Of a stretch of 64,000 bases of DNA, positions 8,894-21,073 are shown piece by piece. Made by a program: the position numbers and the translations under genes. The DNA lies in contig NZ_FQXC01000001.1 in the NCBI RefSeq assembly GCF_900129875.1, forward strand, positions 620,001 through 684,000, in the 5' to 3' direction. The notes beneath the pieces are model-generated. The model worked only from the letters and a program-made list of their open reading frames with translations, had not been told where the DNA came from and made no database searches. The DNA comes from Marivita hallyeonensis. GTDB taxonomy: Bacteria; Pseudomonadota; Alphaproteobacteria; Rhodobacterales; Rhodobacteraceae. Position 1 is the stretch's first letter. Every line of letters starts with the position of its first letter.

Positions 8894-9556
8894 CTACACG
8901 CCGAACAGATACACCGCCAAAGGCACCGGCAGCACGGCAATCGCCACGGTCAGAAGAAACTTCCAGACCCCGAAAACCCCGCTCAATCCCGCGACGAACG
9001 ATAGCCCGCCGCCGCCCCCGATCAGCGCGTTGCCCGGCGCGTTGATGAGCAGCGCAAGCGCCACATAGCGATACCGCGCCAACCCGCGCAGAGCGGGCTG
9101 GTTGACCGAGTCAATCAGCATCTGAGGGCGCTCCTCGCGCGGCGTGGCGCAAAGCGTTTCCAGAAACGCGGCAAACCGCTCAAGCCGTAACCGCTGCAGC
9201 ATCCGCGCCGTCGCCTCCAGCGAGGCCAGACGGCCGGCTCCGTAGGCCAGCATCAGGCTCAGGATCGTGGCGAGATAGATCAAAGGCGCCATCTGCGCGC
9301 CGAACACCGTGAGGAGCGTCATCCCGATTTCCGCGCCGGGCACGAAGGGCAGGGAGGTCAGGATCACATAGCTCAGAAGCCCCAGCAGGATCATCCGGTG
9401 CATCCACGCCTCATTGTGCGGCATGATCTCGATCCCGAGGCGTTGCTTCACCCAGGCCGAGAAATAGACCGCCACCAGTATAACGGCGATCACCACGGCC
9501 AACCTGAGCGCAAGACCGACGTAGTAGCGCCAGTCAGAAGACGTCGTGATTGTCAT
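8894..9556 (-). CDS. DedA/TVP38-like (VTT-fold) membrane protein
   Basis: A 220-residue integral membrane protein starting MTITTSSDWRYYVGLALRLA. Hydrophobic segments occur at about residues 12-32 and 53-75, then around 84-106, and two more near the C-terminus. The PFVPGAEIGMTLLTVFG stretch and a Gly-rich INAPGNALIGGGGGLSFVAG loop resemble the re-entrant loops of the DedA/TVP38 family, some of which are lipid scramblases or transporters. The family call is from pattern only. The start at 9556 overlaps the stop of the preceding gene by ATGA, so the two form a transcription unit. Confidence 0.65.
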   Translation of the reverse strand: MTITTSSDWRYYVGLALRLAVVIAVILVAVYFSAWVKQRLGIEIMPHNEAWMHRMILLGLLSYVILTSLPFVPGAEIGMTLLTVFGAQMAPLIYLATILSLMLAYGAGRLASLEATARMLQRLRLERFAAFLETLCATPREERPQMLIDSVNQPALRGLARYRYVALALLINAPGNALIGGGGGLSFVAGLSGVFGVWKFLLTVAIAVLPVPLAVYLFGV

Positions 9557-10053
9557 CCGGCGGTCAGTATCTCTGCGGGGGACTCCGACAAGTTGCCTCT
9601 GAATTCGAGCACCTGTTCGGTGTCCCAGTACCACCGCTTCGACGTCCATGTCACGGTGCCCTGTACGCTGTCCCCGCGCACAGCGCCGCGCCAGACCATC
9701 GTCGTGCTCTTGGTCGGGCAGTATGCCTCTACGATGAAGGCCGTGCCTCCGTCGACTTCGCGCGTCAGATACGCGCTGGGCGGATAGTTGCAGCGGTCCT
9801 CGCATTCGCGCGACATGAACAGGCCGTCGCTGAATTGCACGTAATCCTTAAACTCGGGCGGCTTACCCTGCAGCCCCATCACGGTGTCGAACCGCAGACC
9901 ATCAAGCGCTCCTTGCCCAGCCGGATCGCTGAGCGGCAGCACCACCTCCCGCGGCGTCGCCTGCGCGTGATCCACATCCGAAGGCACCAGCAGGATCGCG
10001 GTGGTGACACCACCAAGGCACAGAACGGCAAGCGCCGCGAGGATCCATCGCAT
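9553..10053 (-). CDS. Membrane-anchored or secreted hypothetical protein
   Basis: A 166-residue protein I do not recognise. It begins MRWILAALAVLCLGGVTTAI, an uncleaved anchor or Sec signal, followed by a soluble domain with a CEDRC motif, one more Cys (EAYCPTKSTT) and Trp-rich strands VTWTSKRWYWDT. The Cys residues suggest an exported disulfide-containing protein. The start at 10053 is chosen because AAGGAG lies seven bases upstream; the ATG two codons earlier is too close to it. Overlaps the downstream DedA-like gene by ATGA. Confidence 0.7.
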   Translation of the reverse strand: MRWILAALAVLCLGGVTTAILLVPSDVDHAQATPREVVLPLSDPAGQGALDGLRFDTVMGLQGKPPEFKDYVQFSDGLFMSRECEDRCNYPPSAYLTREVDGGTAFIVEAYCPTKSTTMVWRGAVRGDSVQGTVTWTSKRWYWDTEQVLEFRGNLSESPAEILTAG

Positions 10054-10218
10054 GAGCATGCTCCTTTGCAATGAGACTAAAGCGAAAGCATCCAAGTGGA
10101 TAGGGTGACGCGCGGGTCAATTCGTCCGTTCGCCTTCCGACGTCCAAGTGCGGAAAAAACGTGCCGCCCGTCCATATCTTGGGTTTCGCCCGTGCGTGCC
10201 CCTGCATATCCTGTGCTC

Positions 10219-13773
<3,555 letters not shown>

Positions 13774-13864
13774 CCCGCCTACGGCGGAAGGTCGCGTTGG
13801 GGTATGCTGGACGCGTCTGCCACATCCCGCTACGCTCGATCCACTCACCGGGGGGAGAGTCACC

Positions 13865-14728
13865 ATGATCCGTTTCGCAGCGATCTTCTGCGCCGCACTT
13901 GCCTTGTCAGGGTGTGCCTCCGATCCCCTGCAGGACGTCCCACGCCTGTCCGAGGCCGACGTGGCAGAGACCGAGAGTCAGGCGGCCATCCGGGCAGAGC
14001 CGGACGACGCCATCGGCGAGCCCGAGGTCGCGACTTCGGCTCAAGCCACCGCAGCCACTGCACAAACCCAGCGCGGCGGGTTGCTCGGTTTCCTGCAGCG
14101 CGCCGCCGATGAGGCGCGAGCGTCCGAAGGGACGACCGGAACAACGGTCGCTGCAGCACCGCCGCCAACGACCTCGGACGCGACGCCGTCGCCGGGGCTT
14201 TTCGGCGCACGCTCCGGTCCGCGACCATCCGATCCGGATTATCGCATCGTCGAATTGGGCACGCCTTTGCCATACGGGGTCCTCGCGCGCGTCTGCAACG
14301 TGCGCCCGCGCCAGCTGGGCAGTCGCGTGGATCGCTATCCGGAAGGGCGCGGCATGTACGCGCTTTACGATTCTCAACCCGGCAACACCGCGCCACACAC
14401 GTTTTACGTGACGGGCTTCAAGGACGGCTGTGCGCGCCAGTTCACGGCGGCTCTTGCCGTCTTCGGGTCAACCGAGACGCATGAGCAAATCCGCTATGGC
14501 CTCCCGGCGCAGGTGCAGCCCTATTCTGAAACTGACGCCGCCTACGAGACTCTGAAATCCCGTGTCTGCCGCGTCCGTCGCGGCCAACCCTGTGGATCTG
14601 CGCTGCCGCGTCTGTCGCGCAACACGGTTTTCGTCAGCGTCTACGAACGTTTCGGGTCGAACCCGGTGTGGAAAACGATCCTCATCCACGATGGCGAAGT
14701 GATCGAGACCGACATCCGCGGGAACTGA
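13865..14728 (+). CDS. Putative lipoprotein with proline/alanine-rich linker
   Basis: A 287-residue protein with a lipoprotein signal peptide: MIRFAAIFCAALALSGCASD, lipobox LSGC with the modified Cys at residue 17. Residues 20-115 are acidic and Ala/Thr/Pro-rich, probably a flexible tether. The globular C-terminal half contains four Cys (ARVCNVRPR, KDGCARQF, RVCRVRRGQPCG), likely disulfides. GGGGGGAGAG precedes the start at good spacing. I do not recognise the family; probably an envelope lipoprotein conserved in Rhodobacterales. Confidence 0.8.
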   Translation: MIRFAAIFCAALALSGCASDPLQDVPRLSEADVAETESQAAIRAEPDDAIGEPEVATSAQATAATAQTQRGGLLGFLQRAADEARASEGTTGTTVAAAPPPTTSDATPSPGLFGARSGPRPSDPDYRIVELGTPLPYGVLARVCNVRPRQLGSRVDRYPEGRGMYALYDSQPGNTAPHTFYVTGFKDGCARQFTAALAVFGSTETHEQIRYGLPAQVQPYSETDAAYETLKSRVCRVRRGQPCGSALPRLSRNTVFVSVYERFGSNPVWKTILIHDGEVIETDIRGN

Positions 14729-14730
14729 CC

Positions 14731-15123
14731 TCAGAACAGCCGCTCAAGACGTCCCTTGCGCTTTGTTATGTTCTTGTAATCCCATCGAATGCGACGGCTG
14801 TCCTCTAGCCAGGCAGCCAAAGCAGCGCTGTCGATCTCGCCCACATCTGTGAACCGTGCCTCGGCTGCTTTGAATGTTCCGGTTGGCTGTAAGCCAGGTG
14901 CATCGAAGGACTGACCGCTCCAGAAAATCAATCGCACGCAGTCTTTCAGTTTGCTGTAACCGACGATCGGATTGCCTTCGAGGAACCAAACCGGATGAGC
15001 GTACCACATCTTGGCCTCGGCCGCTGGCAACCCGGCGTCGATCTCTTGCCGCAGCCGGTCGCAGATCGCGCGATCCGGTTCGGCAAGCCCCGCATGATAA
15101 TCCGATATCGTTGACGCCCCCAT
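14731..15123 (-). CDS. DUF1801-like (YdhG) protein
   Basis: A 130-residue cytosolic protein starting MGASTISDYHAGLAEPDRAI. The pattern of an N-terminal helical region, AEAKMWYAHPVWFLEGNPIVGYSKLKDCVRLIFW and a basic end resembles the DUF1801/YdhG group, whose function is unknown. It is convergent with the lipoprotein gene, only two bases apart. An upstream TTG at 15159 overlaps the slyX stop as TTGA and could be the true coupled start, adding 12 residues. Confidence 0.7.
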   Translation of the reverse strand: MGASTISDYHAGLAEPDRAICDRLRQEIDAGLPAAEAKMWYAHPVWFLEGNPIVGYSKLKDCVRLIFWSGQSFDAPGLQPTGTFKAAEARFTDVGEIDSAALAAWLEDSRRIRWDYKNITKRKGRLERLF

Positions 15124-15155
15124 ATCCGGATTTAGCACACTGCGCTCGCGGCAGG

Positions 15156-15356
15156 TCAATAATGCGGGGGACGCTCGTCGCCGAGGACGATCCCGCCGGA
15201 GCCTTCCGCCTCGCGCGCGGCTTCTCGCTGCAAGAGCATTTCGACCCGCGCGGTCAGGCGGTCGATCTCCTTTGCCTGCGCCGCCACCGTATCGGAGAGG
15301 TCATCCGTGACCCGCAACAGATGCGCAATGCGTTCTTCAAGCTGTGTCTGATCCAT
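15156..15356 (-). CDS. slyX: SlyX-like small coiled-coil protein
   Basis: A 66-residue SlyX-family protein starting MDQTQLEERIAHLLRVTDDL. Residues 5-45 form heptads (LEERIAHLLRVTDDLSDTV) expected to coil, and the C-terminus ends in the conserved ERPPHY. The biochemical role of SlyX is unknown. The start at 15356 fits family length; the open frame upstream to 15440 is basic and unconserved-looking. The stop overlaps a possible TTG start of the DUF1801-like gene. Confidence 0.85.
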   Translation of the reverse strand: MDQTQLEERIAHLLRVTDDLSDTVAAQAKEIDRLTARVEMLLQREAAREAEGSGGIVLGDERPPHY

Positions 15357-15422
15357 GCGCGACAGATGCGCGTCCGGTTTTCGAAACGCAAGAGGTGAAT
15401 AGGTCAGGAACGGCACCCTTTT

Positions 15423-15438
15423 GTTTCGCGCGCGAAAC
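15423..15438. repeat. 16-bp perfect palindrome upstream of slyX
   Basis: GTTTCGCG-CGCGAAAC is a perfect palindrome without spacer in the gap between the ArsR gene (stop 15492) and slyX. Four bases further a second hairpin starts (15443). It could be an operator for slyX or a processing structure after the ArsR gene; no T-run follows on the minus strand. Confidence 0.5.
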
Positions 15439-15442
15439 ATTG

Positions 15443-15461
15443 GGTCCGGATCGGACCTTTT
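15443..15461 (+). terminator. Hairpin with short T-run, plus-strand orientation, orphan
   Basis: GGTCCG-GAT-CGGACC followed by TTTT. In this orientation it would end a plus-strand transcript, yet both flanking genes are on the minus strand. It may be only a structured intergenic spacer. Confidence 0.3.
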
Positions 15462-15491
15462 AACTTCCTGAAAACCAATGTGAAAAGCGCC

Positions 15492-15836
15492 TTAACAGTC
15501 GAGGCCAGGTCCGTCGCCCGACGCTGATGCACAGCACTCTCGAACGGTCGGGTGACCGCCACAGCAGTCTTCCAGAAGGTAGCGCAAAAGCGCGCCGAGC
15601 GCCGCGAACTCGACCTGATAAACCACATGACGTGCCTGCCGCTTGCTGGAAACGATCCCGGCCTCTGACAGCAGGTTCAGGTGGAAGGTCGTCTTCGACG
15701 GACTTGCGTCGATGCTCGTCGCGATTTCCCCGGCCGTCAGCCCGTTGGGCGCGCGGGCGACCAACGCCCGAACCGCGCGCAGGCGCATCGGGTGGCTGAG
15801 GGCGGACAGGTTCGCCAGGGCAATCGCTTCGTTCAT
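15492..15836 (-). CDS. ArsR-family regulator with Cys-rich C-terminus
   Basis: A 114-residue winged-helix repressor starting MNEAIALANLSALSHPMRLR. The helix-turn-helix is around residues 35-62 (LTAGEIATSIDASPSKTTFHLNLL). The last 25 residues carry five Cys (DCCGG, ECC, and a terminal DC), suggesting metal, arsenite or thiol sensing; the exact ligand is unknown. Divergently transcribed from the DUF6428-like gene, with two inverted repeats in the shared 73-bp intergenic region as likely operators. Confidence 0.9.
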   Translation of the reverse strand: MNEAIALANLSALSHPMRLRAVRALVARAPNGLTAGEIATSIDASPSKTTFHLNLLSEAGIVSSKRQARHVVYQVEFAALGALLRYLLEDCCGGHPTVRECCASASGDGPGLDC

Positions 15837-15856
15837 ATTTCAAACTTTCTTGAAAT
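15837..15856. promoter_or_regulatory. Candidate ArsR operator next to its own start codon
   Basis: ATTTCAA-N6-TTGAAAT is a perfect 7-6-7 inverted repeat immediately upstream of the ArsR start (15836). AT-rich repeats of this half-site type are usual for ArsR repressors. It would allow autorepression. Confidence 0.6.
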
Positions 15857-15878
15857 GAAATCCATTCCATGTTTTTAC

Positions 15879-15894
15879 TTCAATAATTATTGAA
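15879..15894. promoter_or_regulatory. Second candidate operator, 16-bp perfect palindrome before the DUF6428-like gene
   Basis: TTCAATAATTATTGAA is a perfect palindrome 15 bp before the start at 15910, centred 40 bp from the other repeat. It shares the TTCAA/TTGAA half-site with operator 1 and probably controls the plus-strand gene. Confidence 0.6.
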
Positions 15895-15909
15895 ATGAAA
15901 GGAAAGCCC

Positions 15910-16365
15910 ATGACCTTTGAACACTTCCGCAAGCAACTCGACAGGCTGCCGGCCGGCGCGCCTGTCGTGTTCTCAACGCCCGATGGGCCGATCCGTGGCG
16001 GGTACCATCTGACCGAAGTTCGGCAAGCACGACTGACCGGCCTTGCTTGCAACGGGGTGTCTGAAGAGTGGGGCGAGGTGGCGTTGCACCTCCTCGACGG
16101 GTTCGGTGGACCACATATGCCAGTTGCCACACTGTTCGGAATCCTGGGGAAGGCGGCAGAAACCCTGTCTGACGCCATCGATTATGAGGTCTCCGTCGCG
16201 TTCGGTCATGGCAACGCCACCCGAAGCGTTTACACGGTCACCGATCCGGTTCTCGAAGGCGACACAGTGAAGATTGCACTCACACCGTCACCGGTGGACT
16301 GCAAAGCCTTGAGCACGGCGCAGATGGATCAGGTCCGCGCAGCATCGGCCTGTTGCGGGGGCTGA
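15910..16365 (+). CDS. DUF6428-like protein divergent from ArsR regulator
   Basis: A 151-residue cytosolic protein starting [20 protein letters not shown]. It contains [19 protein letters not shown], a Cys ([10 protein letters not shown]) and ends in SACCGG. The pairing with a Cys-rich ArsR regulator is typical of the DUF6428 family as I recall it; the function is unknown, and a role in metal, arsenic or phosphate stress is only a guess. The start at 15910 has AAAGGA six bases upstream; the earlier ATG at 15895 lies inside the palindrome edge and is less likely. Confidence 0.75.
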   Translation: MTFEHFRKQLDRLPAGAPVVFSTPDGPIRGGYHLTEVRQARLTGLACNGVSEEWGEVALHLLDGFGGPHMPVATLFGILGKAAETLSDAIDYEVSVAFGHGNATRSVYTVTDPVLEGDTVKIALTPSPVDCKALSTAQMDQVRAASACCGG

Positions 16366-16441
16366 CAGAGCGTCGTTCTTGCCCCTTACCCCGTCAGCCG
16401 CTAGAGGAGGCGCGAAACCCAGACCCAACCGGGACATGACG

Positions 16442-17911
16442 ATGGCCAAGCAGAAAAAAGCCCCGCGCCCCAAGGCAATCACGCCGAAAGGGTTCCGCGA
16501 CTATTTTGGCGCGGAAGTGACCGAGCGCGCCGAGATGCTCGACAAGATCGCCGGGGTCTACCATCGCTATGGCTTCGACGCGCTGGAAAGCTCTGCCGTA
16601 GAGACGGTCGAGGCGCTGGGCAAGTTTCTTCCAGACGTGGATCGCCCGAATGACGGCGTGTTCGCGTGGCAGGAAGAAGACAATGATTGGCTTGCGCTGC
16701 GCTATGATCTGACGGCTCCTCTGGCGCGGGTTTACGCGCAGCACCGCAATGACCTGCCGCTGCCCTATCGCCGCTACGCGATGGGCCCGGTCTGGCGCAA
16801 CGAAAAGCCCGGGCCGGGGCGGTTTCGCCAGTTTTATCAATGTGATGCGGACACGGTCGGTGCCGCGTCCGTGGCCGCGGACGCAGAGATCTGCGCTATG
16901 CTGGCGGATACTTTGGAAGTCGTTGGCATTCCGCGCGGGGATTACATCGTCCGGGTCAACAACCGGAAAGTGTTGAACGGCGTGCTGGAGACGATGGGTC
17001 TGAATGACGACGGCCAACGCGATGCGGTTTTGCGCACCATCGACAAGTTCGACAAGGTCGGAGAGGCCGGTGTGCGCGAGCTATTGGGCAAGGGCCGGTT
17101 GGACGCCTCGGGGGCGTATATCGATGGGGTTGGCCTCAGCGACGATCAGGCCGAGCCCGTTATCGCGTTTTTGACGTCCAGGGGAGACACTGCAGCGCAG
17201 ACGGTTGAGAACCTCAAGGCGGCAGTGGGTGACAGTGAGATTGGTTTGGACGGCGTGGCAGAGCTTGAGCAGATCGCTGATCTGCTGGGCGCTGGTGGCT
17301 ACGGCCCGGATCGCATCGTCATCGACCCCTCTGTTGTGCGGGGTCTTGGATACTACACCGGCCCGGTGTTCGAGGCCGAACTCACCTTTGAAATCCTTGA
17401 TGAAAAGGGGCGCAAGCGGCAGTTCGGATCGGTTGCGGGCGGCGGGCGCTATGACGATCTGGTCAAGCGGTTTACCGGTCAATCGGTCCCCGCCACGGGT
17501 ATCAGCATCGGGGTGGACCGTCTTCTCGCTGCGCTCCGCGAGAAAGGGCGCATCGGAAGCGAGGCGCAGGGCCCCGTGGTGGTCACCGTCATGGACCGCG
17601 ACCGGATGGGCGATTATCAGGCGATGGTGGCCGAGTTGCGGCAGGCCGGGATCCGGGCAGAGGTCTATCTGGGCAATCCCAAGAATTTCGGCAATCAGCT
17701 GAAATACGCGGACAAGCGGCAGTCACCCGTGGCAGTGATCGAGGGCGGTGATGAGAAGGAAAAGGGCGTTGTCCAGATCAAGGACCTGATCCTCGGCGCG
17801 AAGATCGCCCAAAGCGCGAGCCACGAGGAATGGCAGGACCGTCCGCAACAGTTCGAGGTGCCGCGCGCCGATCTGGTCGCCAAGGTGCGCGAGATCCTGG
17901 ACCAGTACTGA
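16442..17911 (+). CDS. hisS: Histidyl-tRNA synthetase
   Basis: Charges tRNA-His. The protein of about 489 aa starts [20 protein letters not shown] and shows class II motif 2 in [20 protein letters not shown], the His-binding region [12 protein letters not shown], motif 3 GGGRYDDLV with later GISIGVDRL, and a C-terminal anticodon-binding domain. An ATG two codons earlier (16436) is equally open; the second ATG has the better spacing to GGGA. Its stop and the hisZ start share one base (TGATG), so it is coupled to the histidine biosynthesis genes. Confidence 0.95.
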   Translation: MAKQKKAPRPKAITPKGFRDYFGAEVTERAEMLDKIAGVYHRYGFDALESSAVETVEALGKFLPDVDRPNDGVFAWQEEDNDWLALRYDLTAPLARVYAQHRNDLPLPYRRYAMGPVWRNEKPGPGRFRQFYQCDADTVGAASVAADAEICAMLADTLEVVGIPRGDYIVRVNNRKVLNGVLETMGLNDDGQRDAVLRTIDKFDKVGEAGVRELLGKGRLDASGAYIDGVGLSDDQAEPVIAFLTSRGDTAAQTVENLKAAVGDSEIGLDGVAELEQIADLLGAGGYGPDRIVIDPSVVRGLGYYTGPVFEAELTFEILDEKGRKRQFGSVAGGGRYDDLVKRFTGQSVPATGISIGVDRLLAALREKGRIGSEAQGPVVVTVMDRDRMGDYQAMVAELRQAGIRAEVYLGNPKNFGNQLKYADKRQSPVAVIEGGDEKEKGVVQIKDLILGAKIAQSASHEEWQDRPQQFEVPRADLVAKVREILDQY

Positions 17912-18996
17912 TGGCCAGTATTGCCGAGATACGTGCCGAGGCCGCGCGCCTCTGTGCCCGGTTCGAGGCTGCGGGCGCAGTGCCAGTGGACTGCCCTGTT
18001 CTGCAACCCGCCGAGACACTTCTCGACCTCTATGGCGAGGACATCCGCGCGCGCGCCTACGTGACCCGCGACCCGTCACAGGGTGAAATGATGCTGCGCC
18101 CCGATTTCACCGTGCCGGTCGTGGAACGCCACATGGCCGAAGGCGCGGAGCCTGCGCGCTACACCTACGCGGGCGAGGTGTTCCGGAGGCAGGAAGACCA
18201 CCCGGATCGCGCTTCGGAATACATGCAGGTCGGGTTCGAGGTGTTTGACCGCGCAAATCCGGCTGCGGCGGATGCGGAGGTGTTCGCCCTGATCTCTGAC
18301 GTGGTGTCGCCGCTTCGGCTGCGGGCGGTGACCGGGGATATCGGTCTGTTGATAGCAATGGTGTCGGGGTTGCGCGTGTCCGAGGATCGCCGCACTGCGC
18401 TCCTCCGCCATATCTGGCGCCCGTCGCGCTTCACGGCGCTTATCAAACGCTACGCCGGGATGACGCCGGTGCCACCCAGCCGCACAGCGCTTTTGAGCGC
18501 TGCAGATCCCTTCGCACGCGCTGGGGCGCAGATCGGTTTGCGCAGCGAGGCGGAAATCGCCACGCGCATCGACGCACTGCGCAAAGAGGCGGCAGAGCCG
18601 CCGATGAGCGGTGAAGAGGTCGCCCTGATCACGGCAGTTCTGGGTGTGGCAGAGACATGTCCCAACGCGCTCGAACACCTGCGCGATATTGCGGTCGATA
18701 TGCCAAGCATCACGCATGCGCTCGACCGGTTTGAAGCGCGCTGCACAGCTCTGGCCGCGCGGGGTGTCGATGTGGGTGCACTGGCTTTCGAGGCGTCTTT
18801 CGGGCGCACCTCGATGGAGTATTACGACGGGTTCGTGTTCGGGTTCTATGCCGATCCCGCCGCCGATCTGCCCCCTGTCGCAACCGGTGGCCGCTACGAC
18901 GCGCTGACCCTGCGCCTGGGCAACGGTCGCACCATCCCGGCCGTAGGTGGCGTGATCCGCCCCGATCTGGTTCTGACGCTGGGAGGTGCGACATGA
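17911..18996 (+). CDS. hisZ: ATP phosphoribosyltransferase regulatory subunit
   Basis: HisRS-like paralogue that forms a complex with short HisG and is needed for its activity. The 361-residue protein starts [20 protein letters not shown], retains the class II synthetase-like core (LRPDFTVPVVERH, YAGEVFRRQEDHPDRASEY) and the FEASFGRTSMEYYDGFVFGFY region, but lacks the anticodon-binding domain of HisRS. TGATG overlap with hisS and ATGA overlap with hisG make a tight three-gene unit. Confidence 0.94.
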   Translation: MASIAEIRAEAARLCARFEAAGAVPVDCPVLQPAETLLDLYGEDIRARAYVTRDPSQGEMMLRPDFTVPVVERHMAEGAEPARYTYAGEVFRRQEDHPDRASEYMQVGFEVFDRANPAAADAEVFALISDVVSPLRLRAVTGDIGLLIAMVSGLRVSEDRRTALLRHIWRPSRFTALIKRYAGMTPVPPSRTALLSAADPFARAGAQIGLRSEAEIATRIDALRKEAAEPPMSGEEVALITAVLGVAETCPNALEHLRDIAVDMPSITHALDRFEARCTALAARGVDVGALAFEASFGRTSMEYYDGFVFGFYADPAADLPPVATGGRYDALTLRLGNGRTIPAVGGVIRPDLVLTLGGAT

Positions 18997-19685
18997 GCAT
19001 CAAGCTTGGCGTGCCGTCGAAGGGACGGCTGATGGAGAAGACCTTTGATTGGTTCGCGACGCGTGGTGTCGTCCTGTCGCGCACCGGGTCTGACCGTGAA
19101 TACGCGGGCGCGGTGGAAGGGATCGACAATGTCGATCTGGTGCTCCTGTCGGCGGGTGAGATCCCGCGCGAACTGGCCTCCGGGCGCATTCATCTTGGTG
19201 TGACGGGCAACGATCTGGTGCAGGAAAAGCTGGTTCAGTGGGATCAGAAGGTCGAACCGCTTGCGGGGCTGGGCTTTGGTCGGGCGGACCTGATCGTTGC
19301 GGTTCCGCAATGCTGGGTCGATGTGGACACGCTTGATGACCTCGACGGTGCAGCGGCGGCGTTTCGCAAGCGGCACGGGTTCCGGATGCGGATCGCAACA
19401 AAGTACCACCGGCTTGTACGTGACTATCTGCGGCGGGGCGGGGTCGCGGATTATCAGTTGGTCGACAGCCAGGGTGCGACCGAGGGGACGGTGAAGAACC
19501 TGACGGCGGAAGCGATTGCGGACATCACGTCGACCGGCGAAACGCTGCGAGCCAATCACCTGAAAATCCTCGCGGAAGACCCGGTGTTGCGAAGTGAGGC
19601 GACGCTCTTCCGGAGCCGATCAGCCCCGATGGCCGGTGCGGACCGCGACACGATCAGCGAATTGCGGATCAAGTTGGGCGTGTAA
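18993..19685 (+). CDS. hisG: ATP phosphoribosyltransferase, short form
   Basis: First enzyme of histidine biosynthesis, joining ATP and PRPP. At 230 aa it is the short form without the regulatory ACT-like domain, consistent with needing HisZ encoded immediately upstream. It begins MSIKLGVPSKGRLMEKTFDW and contains GVTGNDLVQE and the PRPP-binding LVDSQGATEGTVKNL region. The start overlaps the hisZ stop by ATGA. Convergent with the UbiB-like gene, 27 bp apart. Confidence 0.95.
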   Translation: MSIKLGVPSKGRLMEKTFDWFATRGVVLSRTGSDREYAGAVEGIDNVDLVLLSAGEIPRELASGRIHLGVTGNDLVQEKLVQWDQKVEPLAGLGFGRADLIVAVPQCWVDVDTLDDLDGAAAAFRKRHGFRMRIATKYHRLVRDYLRRGGVADYQLVDSQGATEGTVKNLTAEAIADITSTGETLRANHLKILAEDPVLRSEATLFRSRSAPMAGADRDTISELRIKLGV

Positions 19686-19712
19686 AATAGGGACGTTCCG
19701 AGATCCGGCGCG

Positions 19713-21032
19713 TCAGACGTGCATGTCGAACAACTCGCGCAGATTGACTTTCGCACGCAGCCGCGTCGCCAGCAGGAACAACCCCGCCGCCTTTCGCTGC
19801 AGGTAAAGCACCTCGGTCGGCGGAATGTGCTGGATCGACCGATCGCGGCCAAGCGCCATACCGCGGTCCCTCAGATCGGCGACAAGTGTCGTGTCGCCGA
19901 AGTCAAACCCATCCGGTGACAGCATTGGGCCGTTGGCTGTGGCGACCATGTCGAGGATTTCGGCTTGAACGGCTTCCGGCAAGGCATCGGTCAAAAGCCC
20001 CAGATCGCGCAATGCGTCCGCAAGACCGGCAAGGTCGTTCTCGAGCGCAGGCTGCAGCATGGCGCGCGACCTGGCGATCAGCGAAGCGTCGAGCCGCCGC
20101 GTTGCGCCGAAGTCGAGCAGGACCAGACGCGCGGTCTCGGGTTGCCAGCGGAAATTGGCGAAGTTGGGGTCGGATTGTACCAACCCGAACTCGAACACCT
20201 CCCGCATCATGAGCGCGATCAGACGCCGGGCCACATCATCCCGCGTCGCCGCGTCTGCATCGTCCAGCGTGTCGATGGGCTGGGAGGGCACGAAATCCAT
20301 TGCGAGGATGTCCGCCGTGCTGAAATCCGCCTGGCAGCCAGGGACGACGCAGGTCGGATCATCGCTCAGAAGCTGTCCGAATTCCGCAAGATACGCGGCC
20401 TCCTGCACGTAATCGGCCTCTTCGTGCAATTGCCGACGCGCGTCTTCGAGCAGCGATGCGAGGTCGAGACCCTTGGGCACCATCCCGGACAGGCGCATCA
20501 AACCCGCGAGGTTGCGGATATCGCTGTCGATGCTGTCTCGGATGCCGGGGTACTGCACCTTGATGGCGAGGTCGCGACCGTCGCGGGTTTGCGCACGGTG
20601 GACCTGACCAATGGATGCTGCCGCGATGGGGCGGACATCGAACCGCTTGAACCGTTTGGTGAAATCGCTGCCCCACGCCGCGCTCAGAACCTTTTTGAGC
20701 TGCGATGGCGGCATGAAATGCGCCTGTGATTGCAGGGGCCGCAAGACCGCGGCCAATTCCGGCGTCAGCAGATCGCCCGCTTCCAGGGACAGCAGCTGGC
20801 CCATTTTCATCGCGGCCCCGCGCATCTGTGACAGTTGCTGCGTCAACCGATGGGCGTTGGACGGCGTGAGGAACATGTCGCGCGGCGACGGACGTTGCCC
20901 GCGCAACAGATGCCGCGCGCCTTCGGCAGCGGCCGATCCGATCAGCCCGGCGGTCAGGCCACCCATCCGGGCGGCGCGATTGGCGCGTCCTGTCGGAACA
21001 GCGCGCGCGCGGGGATCAGGGGTGTCGCTCAT
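19713..21032 (-). CDS. ABC1/AarF (UbiB-like) atypical kinase family protein
   Basis: A 439-residue ABC1 family protein starting MSDTPDPRARAVPTGRANRA. Diagnostic motifs are present: the KxGQ signature KMGQLLSLE, AASIGQVHRAQ in place of a Gly-rich loop, the ATP-site Lys IKVQYPG, QSDPNFANF and LLDFGATRRL. Members support ubiquinone or other lipid metabolism by ATPase activity. It lacks the C-terminal membrane helices of canonical UbiB, so it is more likely a paralogue. Single gene, convergent with hisG. Confidence 0.88.
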   Translation of the reverse strand: MSDTPDPRARAVPTGRANRAARMGGLTAGLIGSAAAEGARHLLRGQRPSPRDMFLTPSNAHRLTQQLSQMRGAAMKMGQLLSLEAGDLLTPELAAVLRPLQSQAHFMPPSQLKKVLSAAWGSDFTKRFKRFDVRPIAAASIGQVHRAQTRDGRDLAIKVQYPGIRDSIDSDIRNLAGLMRLSGMVPKGLDLASLLEDARRQLHEEADYVQEAAYLAEFGQLLSDDPTCVVPGCQADFSTADILAMDFVPSQPIDTLDDADAATRDDVARRLIALMMREVFEFGLVQSDPNFANFRWQPETARLVLLDFGATRRLDASLIARSRAMLQPALENDLAGLADALRDLGLLTDALPEAVQAEILDMVATANGPMLSPDGFDFGDTTLVADLRDRGMALGRDRSIQHIPPTEVLYLQRKAAGLFLLATRLRAKVNLRELFDMHV

Positions 21033-21073
21033 GCGTCACGAGGTAAGTGCCATGACCGCAAAGGCAACGTCGT

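Noticed and set aside
13775-13787. CCGCC-TAC-GGCGG hairpin after dnaE as a terminator
   Set aside because: Five-base stem, three-base loop and no T-run; too weak to call.
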